Below, one piece after another: positions 15,195-22,007 of a stretch of DNA of 29,580 bases. Positions within the stretch are counted from its first letter, which is position 1; each line of letters begins with the position of its first letter. Location of the stretch: contig CAZDYP010000048.1 in assembly GCA_964509505.1 (NCBI GenBank), forward strand, positions 1 through 29,580, given 5' to 3'. The position numbers were made by a program, and so were the translations under genes. This DNA is from CAZDYP01 sp964509505. GTDB taxonomy: Bacteria > Chloroflexota > Anaerolineae > JACRMK01. The notes under the pieces are model-generated. The model saw nothing but the letters and a program-made list of their open reading frames with translations, did no database searches and was not told the DNA's origin.

Positions 15195-17273
15195 ATGGCG
15201 GATCCGAAGGTCAGCAAGTTGCGAAATGTTGTGCTCGTTGGACATTCGAGCTCAGGCAAAACGTCGTTGGCTGAAGCGATGCTTTTCAATGCGGGCGTGA
15301 CGACCCGCTTAGGCACGATTGCAGACGGCAATACCGTCTCCGATTTCGATCCTGAAGAAGTGCGACGGCGCATCTCGGTTAGTACGACGGTGTTGCCATT
15401 GCCGTGGCGCGAACATCAGGTCAATGTGTTGGACACCCCGGGCTATGTGGATTTCGTCGGCGAAGTGAAAGGCGCGGTGCGCGCGGCTGACGGCGCGTTG
15501 TTCGTCGTGGATGCAATTGCGGGGCCCGAAGTGGGCACGGAGCTGGCCTGGGGCTATGCCGATGAGCGCGAGCTGCCGCGCATGGTGTTCGTCAACAAAA
15601 TGGATCGTGAGAATTCGTCGTTCCAACGCACGCTCGAACAACTGCGCCAAAAATTTGAAGCGCGTTTCATTCCACTTCAATTGCCCATCGGCGCGGAGAG
15701 CAAGTTCAAAGGCGTGGTGGATATCGTGCGCATGAAAGCCGTCATCACCGCGCAAGGCACCGACGGCGATGTGCCTGCCGAATTGAAAGACGAAGCGGAG
15801 AAGTATCGCCAAGAGTTAATGGAATCGGCGGCGGAATCGGACGATGCGCTTATCGAAAAATATCTGGGCGGCGACATGTTGAGCGACGAAGAAATTTGGC
15901 ATGGCTTGAAAGCAGGCGCGAAGAGTGGAAAAATTGTGCCTGTCGTGTGCGGCTCGGCGACGGCTAACCTCGGCGTGAAATCGCTGTTGACTGCGTTGCT
16001 GGAATTGATGCCCGCGCCTGACGAAATAGGTGCGGTCGAAGCGACGAACCCGTCCACCACCGCGAAAGAAAAATTGAAAGCCGACCCCGCGGGTCCGCTC
16101 GCCGTTTTTGTGTTCAAGACAATGGCAGATCCATTCGTCGGCAAACTCACCTACTTCCGCGTCATCTCTGGCACGTTCTCCTCAGACTCGCGCGTATTCA
16201 ATCCGCGCACCAGCAACGAAGAGCGTGTTGCCCAACTCTACACGGTGCGCGGCAAAGAACAGAAGCCCACCCCGCGTCTCAGCGCGGGCGACCTCGGCGC
16301 GGTGGCAAAGCTCGGCGATGTGAAGACGACCGACACACTGTGCGACAAAGGCCGTCCGCTCACGCTGCCGGGCATTGCGTTCCCCAATCCCGTGTATGGC
16401 GTCGCGCTCACCCCAAAGAATCAAGCGGATCTTGATAAGATGGGCAACACGCTCGCGCGTCTCAGCGAAGAAGACCCGACCATCATCGTCAAGCGCGACA
16501 ACGACACCCACGAAACCGTATTGTGGGCGATGGGCGACTCGCATGTGGACATCATCTTGCGACGCGCGCACAGCAAGTTTGGCACAGAGCTACTGTCCTC
16601 TGCGCCGAAGATTCCTTATCGCGAGACGATTCGCAAGAAGACTCAAGTACAGGGTCGCCACAAGAAACAATCGGGCGGGCGCGGGCAATTCGGCGACATC
16701 TACGTGCGCTTCGAGCCGTTGCCGCGCGGCAGTGGCTTCGAGTTTGTGGATGAAGTGTTCGGCGGCTCGGTGCCGCGCAACTTCATCCCTGCCGTCGAGA
16801 AAGGTCTCCACGAAATTATGGGCAAGGGCGTGTTGGCGGGCTATCCAACCGTTGACTTTCGCGCCGCCTTGTATGATGGCTCGTCGCATCCTGTTGATTC
16901 CTCTGAAATGGCGTTCAAGCTCGCGGCGCACATTGCGTTCAAGAACGGCATCCCGCAAGCCGCGCCCGTGCTGCTCGAACCATACTACAAAATTACTGTG
17001 ACCGTGCCAGATCAATACATGGGCGATGTGATGGGCGACCTGACGAGCAAGCGCTGCAAAGTCGAAGGCATTGATCAAGTGAAAGGCAAAGCCATTATCA
17101 CCGCCATCGGTCCCCTCGCGGAGCTGCAACGCTACGCGACAGACTTGCGCTCGATGACGCAAGGACGCGGTTACTACGTCATGGAAGTCTCGCATTACGA
17201 AGAAGTGCCCGGCCATGTGGCGGAGCAAGTGATTGCGAAGCACAAGGCGGAAGTAGGACAGACGGAGGAGTAA
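15195..17273 (+). CDS. EF-G-like translational GTPase (EF-G2 type)
   Basis: The 692-aa protein has the full five-domain EF-G layout: G domain with NKMD (134-137), domain II, then III, IV (HKKQSGGRGQFGDIYVRFEP) and V. Two G-domain motifs depart from canonical EF-G: the P-loop is GHSSSGKT (16-23) and switch II is DTPGYVD, with Tyr84 where EF-G and EF-Tu have the catalytic His. Switch I is also divergent (RRRISVSTT). These mark the EF-G-like/EF-G2 branch rather than housekeeping FusA; the mycobacterial member binds GTP but reportedly lacks ribosome-dependent hydrolysis. ATG 15195 has AAGGAG at correct spacing; the ATG at 15189 is only 2 nt from it. Confidence 0.88.
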   Translation: MADPKVSKLRNVVLVGHSSSGKTSLAEAMLFNAGVTTRLGTIADGNTVSDFDPEEVRRRISVSTTVLPLPWREHQVNVLDTPGYVDFVGEVKGAVRAADGALFVVDAIAGPEVGTELAWGYADERELPRMVFVNKMDRENSSFQRTLEQLRQKFEARFIPLQLPIGAESKFKGVVDIVRMKAVITAQGTDGDVPAELKDEAEKYRQELMESAAESDDALIEKYLGGDMLSDEEIWHGLKAGAKSGKIVPVVCGSATANLGVKSLLTALLELMPAPDEIGAVEATNPSTTAKEKLKADPAGPLAVFVFKTMADPFVGKLTYFRVISGTFSSDSRVFNPRTSNEERVAQLYTVRGKEQKPTPRLSAGDLGAVAKLGDVKTTDTLCDKGRPLTLPGIAFPNPVYGVALTPKNQADLDKMGNTLARLSEEDPTIIVKRDNDTHETVLWAMGDSHVDIILRRAHSKFGTELLSSAPKIPYRETIRKKTQVQGRHKKQSGGRGQFGDIYVRFEPLPRGSGFEFVDEVFGGSVPRNFIPAVEKGLHEIMGKGVLAGYPTVDFRAALYDGSSHPVDSSEMAFKLAAHIAFKNGIPQAAPVLLEPYYKITVTVPDQYMGDVMGDLTSKRCKVEGIDQVKGKAIITAIGPLAELQRYATDLRSMTQGRGYYVMEVSHYEEVPGHVAEQVIAKHKAEVGQTEE

Positions 17274-17304
17274 AAAAGTAATCAGTGAAAAGTAAGGTGA
17301 CCCT

Positions 17305-19182
17305 ATGAACTGCCCCAAATGCCAAAGCGAAAATCCCGCCAACGCAAAATTTTGTTTGCAATGCGGCACGCCGCTCGTGCATCGTTGCGCGAACTGTCAG
17401 CAGGAGCTGCCTACGGGTGCGCGCTTTTGTATGAATTGCGGCACGCCTGTCAGCGCCACACCAAAGACGGATGATGCGCGCCTCACACGCCTCGCGGCTG
17501 CGACGCCAGCGCCACTCGCCGAGAAGGTGCGCGCAGCGCGGTTGGCAGGCGAGCGCAAAGTCGTGACGGCATTGTTCGCCGATGTCGTCGGCTCGACCAC
17601 GCTCGCGGAACAAATGGACGCCGAAGATTGGACGGGCATCATGAACCGCGCCTTCGATAAGCTCTCGCCCATCATCTACAAATACGAGGGCACGATTGCG
17701 CGCTTACTCGGCGACGCGATTTTGGCGTTCTTCGGCGCGCCCGTCGCACACGAAGATGATCCTGTGCGCGCGGTGCGTGCGGCGGTCGAGATGATCGAAG
17801 TCGTGAAAGCGTATGCGGTCGAGGTACGCAAGAAATACGGCATTGACTTTGCGATGCGCGTCGGGCTCAACACAGGTCTGGTCGTCGTGGGCGAAGTGGG
17901 CAGCGACCTGAAATTTGAATACACGGCGATGGGCGACTCGGTGAATCTCGCGGCGCGTATGCAATCCGCTGCGAAGCCAATGACTGTGCTCATTTCCGAG
18001 AATACCTATCGCTTCATCGCGCAAGTGTTCGAGTGCGACGACCTCGGCTTGATTGACGTGAAGGGCAAAGCCGAACCCGTGCGCGTGTATGAAGTGCGGA
18101 GCGCGAAAGCAGCGCCCGGCCGGTTGCGCGGTCTCGCGGGTCTCGAAAGCCCAATGGTTGGACGCGATGCGGAGCTACAAGCATTGTTACAAGCGAGCGT
18201 CGCGGCGCAAGGAGGCATTGGGCGTGTTGCGGTGATTGTTGGCGAACCAGGGCTGGGCAAGACGCGGCTTATCTCCGAATGGAGAGCCGCCACCGAAGGC
18301 GCCAATGGTCACTCGATGATGGTGTGGGCGGAAGGTAAATGTTTGTCTTATGGGCAGGGGCTCGCCTACCACTTGTTGCTTGATTTGTTGCGTTCGATTC
18401 TGTCCGTGTCGGCGGCGGCGGGCGAAGCGGAAGCACGCGGCGCATTGGAAGCGCGCACGAACGATTTGTTCGGCGACGCTGCGCTTGAAGTGTATCCGTA
18501 TCTGGCGCATCTGTTGTCGCTGCAGCTGAGCGGCGCGGCGCTGGAGCGTGTGCAGGCGCTTGACCCACAGGCGTTGCAAGCGCAATACCTCGCTTCCATG
18601 CGGCGCTTGTTGCAGACGAGCGCGACACGCAAGCCGCTCGGTCTCATCCTCGACGACATCCATTGGGCTGATCCGTCGTCCACCGATCTGCTCACGAAGC
18701 TAATGCCGCTGGTGAACGAGTCGCCTATCTGCTTCTGCTTTGTCACACGCCCCGACCGCGATGCGCCGGGCTGGAAGCTGGTGACGACCGCGCGCGAAAG
18801 TTTGGGCACGAGCTTAACTGAAATCAATTTGCAACCCCTCTCCGATGCAGACAGTCGTCAACTCGTCTCTAATTTGTTGGAGATTGAATCGTTGCCCGAC
18901 AACATCCGCACCATCATCCTCCGCAAAGCCGAAGGCAATCCGTTCTTCGTCGAAGAAGTGATTCGCATGTTGATTGACCGCGGCGCGATTGTGAAACAAG
19001 GCGATGGGTGGGTCGCAGGCAAAGAAATCGAGAACGTCGAGATTCCCGACAACTTGCAAGGTTTGTTGCTGGCGCGCATTGACCGCTTGCCCGAAGAAGT
19101 GAAGCGCACGTTGCGCGTCGCGTCGGTCATCGGGCGACAATTCTCGGTGAAGGTGTTGGAGCAGGTGTTGCGGAAGGCATAA
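17305..19182 (+). CDS. Double zinc ribbon, class III nucleotide cyclase and AAA/NACHT-like ATPase
   Basis: The 625-aa protein starts with two zinc ribbons (Cys3/6/17/20 and 28/31/42/45). A class III adenylate/guanylate cyclase domain follows (about 82-265), with both metal-binding Asp residues (Asp93 in FADVVGST, Asp137 in LLGDAI) and the GDSVNLAARM segment. Next is an AAA/STAND-type ATPase with Walker A GEPGLGKT (313-320) and Walker B LILDDIHWAD (447-456). It stops at IGRQFSVKVLEQVLRKA, exactly where relatives continue into a TPR half. The next two plus-strand genes encode such halves. It is probably a signalling ATPase whose sensor repeats are now separate proteins. AAGGTGA is the ribosome site. 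Confidence 0.88.
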   Translation: MNCPKCQSENPANAKFCLQCGTPLVHRCANCQQELPTGARFCMNCGTPVSATPKTDDARLTRLAAATPAPLAEKVRAARLAGERKVVTALFADVVGSTTLAEQMDAEDWTGIMNRAFDKLSPIIYKYEGTIARLLGDAILAFFGAPVAHEDDPVRAVRAAVEMIEVVKAYAVEVRKKYGIDFAMRVGLNTGLVVVGEVGSDLKFEYTAMGDSVNLAARMQSAAKPMTVLISENTYRFIAQVFECDDLGLIDVKGKAEPVRVYEVRSAKAAPGRLRGLAGLESPMVGRDAELQALLQASVAAQGGIGRVAVIVGEPGLGKTRLISEWRAATEGANGHSMMVWAEGKCLSYGQGLAYHLLLDLLRSILSVSAAAGEAEARGALEARTNDLFGDAALEVYPYLAHLLSLQLSGAALERVQALDPQALQAQYLASMRRLLQTSATRKPLGLILDDIHWADPSSTDLLTKLMPLVNESPICFCFVTRPDRDAPGWKLVTTARESLGTSLTEINLQPLSDADSRQLVSNLLEIESLPDNIRTIILRKAEGNPFFVEEVIRMLIDRGAIVKQGDGWVAGKEIENVEIPDNLQGLLLARIDRLPEEVKRTLRVASVIGRQFSVKVLEQVLRKA

Positions 19183-19190
19183 GACAAACA

Positions 19191-19221
19191 GACCCTTAGG
19201 GTTTTGGAAACCCTAAGGGTC
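19191..19221. repeat. Perfect 14-bp-stem hairpin after the cyclase gene
   Basis: GACCCTTAGGGTTT (19191-19204) and AAACCCTAAGGGTC (19208-19221) pair perfectly around TGG, 8 bp after the stop codon. There is no T-tract. The CCTAAGGGTCTCG tail resembles the inner end of the MITE copies (TTAGGGTCTC), so it may be a reduced relative. Confidence 0.8.
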
Positions 19222-19316
19222 TCGTGACGAAGGAACACAGCGACACGGTGACGGAGTGACGGGTGATTCACACTGTCGCCGTGTTGTTGTTTCACTGACG
19301 CTTTGACACTTGACCT
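19222..19316. repeat. Word-repeat inverted spacer splitting cyclase and TPR genes
   Basis: GTGACGAAG, CAGCGACACGGTGACGGAG and GTGACGGGTGA on the left face TTCACACTGTCGCCGTGTTG and TTTCACTGACGC on the right, making another long imperfect stem of near-repeated words. Confidence 0.6.
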
Positions 19317-19355
19317 ATGACACTCACTGCGAATCTTACTCATCTCGAAATGTGA
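19317..19355 (+). pseudogene. Fossil start of the TPR half (MTLTANLTHLE then stop)
   Basis: ATGACACTCACTGCG and the codons after it encode MTLTANLTHLEM followed by TGA. The same peptide opens the second TPR gene at 22017, where it reads on into VGLVRLAAARPELAYLF. Here the stop codon and an unrelated basic segment interrupt it, so it is the remnant of the original coding joint. Confidence 0.75.
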
Positions 19356-19367
19356 GGAGCATCCATT

Positions 19368-21182
19368 GTGAAACGTAAAACCTCCGAAACGAAACGTAAA
19401 ACTACACAGCGCGCTTTGTCACTACCCAAACAATTGAGCGCGCTCGCAAGCGCCGATTTGGTGCGCCTCACACAACGCAAGCCCGCGCTCGAATATCTTT
19501 TTCGGCATGGCTTGGTGCAAGATGCCGCGTATCAATCGTTGTTGAAAGCTGACCGTCGCATGTTACATCAACTCGTCGGCGAGACGTTAGAGAGCCTGTA
19601 TCCGAAACAATTGGACGAGCTCGCGCCGATGCTTGCGCATCACTTCAACGAAGCAGGTGACGACGCACGCGCGCTCCATTACTTCACGCGCGCGGGCGAT
19701 GAAGCCGCGCGTATTTATGCCAACGCGGAAGCCATCATGCACTACACGCACGCGCTGAATCTTGCGAAAGGCGCGAACTTTGCGAAGGTTTCAGAACCTT
19801 CGCAAAGTTTGCAGCACCTCTTCATGCAGCGCGGGCGCGCATTGGAATTGAGCGGGCGTTACGATGAAGCGTTGGCGAATTACATAGAATTGGAAACGTG
19901 GGCGCGTGCCCATGCTGAACGCTCGCTCGTGTTGGCTGCATTGATGTCACGCGCGACGATTCATTCTGCGCCGACGGCGAAATATGACGTCACTCAAGCG
20001 CAAGCATTGTCGGAGCAAGCGTTGGTGTTGGCGCGTGAGCTACAAGACCGCGCCGCCGAAGCGAAAATCTTGTGGAACTTGATGTTGCTGCACAAGTTCA
20101 TGGGACAGGACCAAGCGGTGCGCGACTACGGCGAACAATCGTTGGCGTTGGCGCGCGAGTTGGGCTTCCGCGAGCAGCTTGCATTCACACTCAACGATTT
20201 AGCTTTTGCTTACATCGGGGATGGGCGCATCGCACATTCGTATGAGGTCTTGACCGAAGCGAGTGCGCTCTGGCGTGAGCTGGACAACCAACCGATGTTA
20301 GCCGACAGCTTGACCGGCACGGCGATGGTTCTCTTTCTCACGGGTGAATTTTCACGCGCCTTGCCAGTCGTGGAAGAAGCGTACCAAATCAGCGTGAAGA
20401 TTGGCAACCTGTGGGGGCAATCCTATAGCCGCTGGCATGCCGGCACGATTCTAATGGAGCAGGGGGACTGGGGCGCAGCCATCGCCGCGCATACTGATGG
20501 GTATGAACTGGGAGATCGCGCGGGGTTTGTCGTCGCTTCAGTCTCGGCGCGCGCGCAACTCGCGCGGCTCTATGGTGACTTGGGCGACAGTGAGCGTGGC
20601 ATCGCCTTGGCGCAACAAGCCGTGCTGAAAGGCGAGACGATTCCGACGTGGCAAGTCAATGCGTATGCGACGCTGGCAATGCTCTATGCGCGACAAGGTC
20701 AGCTGGATGCCGCAGCAACCGCGCTGCACTCTGCCTCGGCTAACTCTGACCCTTTCAATCAAACGATGTACGCGCTGGCGCAATGCGAAGTGGGACTGAT
20801 ACGACAGGCTTATGCCGAGGTGGTGGCGCTCACGGAGCAGATGATCCAAGCGATGCGTCAGGTGGGTTTGCGCCCATTTCTAGCAGCGTTTTGTGGGTAC
20901 CGCGGATTAGCATTGCTGGCGCAGCAACGGTGGGATGAAGCAGAAACCGTGTTGCAAACTGCGCGCGCTGACGCGGAGGTGATTGGCGCGCGGCCCATGT
21001 TGTGGCGCATCTATGCTGCATTGAGTGAGGTCGCAACGCAACGCGGCAACCTGACCGAAGCCCAAGCGTTCCGCCACCAAGCGCGTGACGTAATCGCGTA
21101 TCTTGTCGAACATTGCCCACCCGATATGCGCGCATCGTTTTTGAATGTATCTGAGGTGCGCGCGGTGATGAGTGCGGGATAA
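19368..21182 (+). CDS. TPR-repeat protein, detached C-terminal half of cyclase-AAA family (copy 1)
   Basis: The 604-aa product is built of helical TPR units from about residue 60 to the end, as in the C-terminal sensor halves of cyclase-AAA and LuxR/MalT-like ATPases. It aligns along its length with the product of 22008-23801: LVRL...PALEYLFRHGLVQDAAYQSLLKADRR near the start and HCPPDMRASFLNVSEVRAV at the end. The first 30 residues are basic, unrelated to the paralogue, and contain a GAAACGTAAAAC DNA repeat with a 21-bp period. The start is GTG with GAGGAG eight nt upstream. A 15-bp-stem palindrome lies inside the gene at 19776-19809. It presumably docks on the cyclase-AAA protein. Confidence 0.85.
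   Translation: MKRKTSETKRKTTQRALSLPKQLSALASADLVRLTQRKPALEYLFRHGLVQDAAYQSLLKADRRMLHQLVGETLESLYPKQLDELAPMLAHHFNEAGDDARALHYFTRAGDEAARIYANAEAIMHYTHALNLAKGANFAKVSEPSQSLQHLFMQRGRALELSGRYDEALANYIELETWARAHAERSLVLAALMSRATIHSAPTAKYDVTQAQALSEQALVLARELQDRAAEAKILWNLMLLHKFMGQDQAVRDYGEQSLALARELGFREQLAFTLNDLAFAYIGDGRIAHSYEVLTEASALWRELDNQPMLADSLTGTAMVLFLTGEFSRALPVVEEAYQISVKIGNLWGQSYSRWHAGTILMEQGDWGAAIAAHTDGYELGDRAGFVVASVSARAQLARLYGDLGDSERGIALAQQAVLKGETIPTWQVNAYATLAMLYARQGQLDAAATALHSASANSDPFNQTMYALAQCEVGLIRQAYAEVVALTEQMIQAMRQVGLRPFLAAFCGYRGLALLAQQRWDEAETVLQTARADAEVIGARPMLWRIYAALSEVATQRGNLTEAQAFRHQARDVIAYLVEHCPPDMRASFLNVSEVRAVMSAG
19776..19809. repeat. Palindrome within coding sequence, TPR copy 1
   Basis: AACTTTGCGAAGGTT (19776-19790) and AACCTTCGCAAAGTT (19795-19809) form a perfect 15-bp stem with a TCAG loop. 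In frame it encodes NFAKVSEPSQS, and the left arm has no counterpart at the same place in the paralogue's protein. Confidence 0.85.
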
Positions 21183-21200
21183 GCTGGGATAGGGTGTAAG

Positions 21201-21968
21201 CTAATGCGCTGGCGTGATGAGGGTGCGCGCCCACGCGCTATCCGCCTCTGAGAGTGGGGGCACCGGAGGCTGGGTGTAGTCGAGGCGCAGATAGAAACGT
21301 GCGCGCACGTAGAGGTCGTGTAGAATGGTGTTCAAATCTACGAGCGGTTCGTGATCGCCGGATAGGAGCGGCAAAGGAAACGAGGGAATAGGCTGACGGA
21401 GGTTGAAAGCATAGAGTTGGGCGCGTGGGCGTTGTAAGCCGCGCGCGATGAGGATGCGATAATCGCTTTGAACTTGCTGGCCCGTGTATGGGAGCGGCTC
21501 GCCCGCGCGCAACAAATCTATCTCGACCAAGTTCGTGAAGGTGCCAAGCACGTACTCTCGTTTACCCAAATACTCGGAGCGTCCCTCGCCTTGCCTTTTG
21601 TTATAGGGCGAGAGAATTTCAAGCGTTGTGATCAGTTTGCTGGTGCGGGTTTCGCGCACTTCCAAAAATGTTTCTTGCGCTTCGTCCCGCATGGGCAATT
21701 CCACCTCAACCACATCTACCTCGGCGAGCGGCAATGGACTAAGCGTTTGTGGACCGTGACCTAACATCACGCCAACATCGGTGCGCCCAATGGGGCGTGT
21801 GTCACCTGGCAGCACGACGACCATGCGGCTTTCGATGCCCACGTAGTAGCGCGGGTCGAGAATGGGCGACAGCACATCGGCAACCGCGGTGATCAAGCGA
21901 TTATGTATATCTTGCCACAGGGCAGGATGTTCTAAGTAAGGATCCATGCCGGGGAATGGTGAACGCAT
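21201..21968 (-). CDS. DUF4058 family protein, full length
   Basis: The 255-aa protein begins MRSPFPGMDPYLEHPALW and contains the family core VEVELP...RETRTSKLITTLEILSPYNKR, which resembles a PD-(D/E)xK-like or Uma2-like strand pattern, although I cannot confirm a catalytic set. It ends with RLDYTQPPVPPLSEADSAWARTLI. The function of the family is unknown; it is common in Chloroflexota and Cyanobacteria. It sits alone on the minus strand between two plus-strand TPR paralogues. A TACAAT box six nt before its ATG suggests a leaderless transcript. The internally deleted copy at 13720-14013 is a paralogue. Confidence 0.88.
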   Translation of the reverse strand: MRSPFPGMDPYLEHPALWQDIHNRLITAVADVLSPILDPRYYVGIESRMVVVLPGDTRPIGRTDVGVMLGHGPQTLSPLPLAEVDVVEVELPMRDEAQETFLEVRETRTSKLITTLEILSPYNKRQGEGRSEYLGKREYVLGTFTNLVEIDLLRAGEPLPYTGQQVQSDYRILIARGLQRPRAQLYAFNLRQPIPSFPLPLLSGDHEPLVDLNTILHDLYVRARFYLRLDYTQPPVPPLSEADSAWARTLITPAH

Positions 21969-21980
21969 GGCACTATTGTA
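21969..21980 (-). promoter_or_regulatory. TACAAT box placed for leaderless transcription
   Basis: On the minus strand TACAAT (21980-21975) plus AGTGCC leads directly into the ATG at 21968, with no Shine-Dalgarno. Confidence 0.45.
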
Positions 21981-22007
21981 TGTTCTGCGCTAAGGCGCGT
22001 CAATTTT

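Noticed and set aside
15195..17273. Tet(M)/Tet(O)-type ribosomal protection protein
   Set aside because: Domain layout and N-terminal motifs fit EF-G2-like proteins; nothing points to resistance.
19191..19221. Rho-independent terminator for the cyclase gene
   Set aside because: The stem is strong but there is no T-tract on either side, so it is listed as a repeat.
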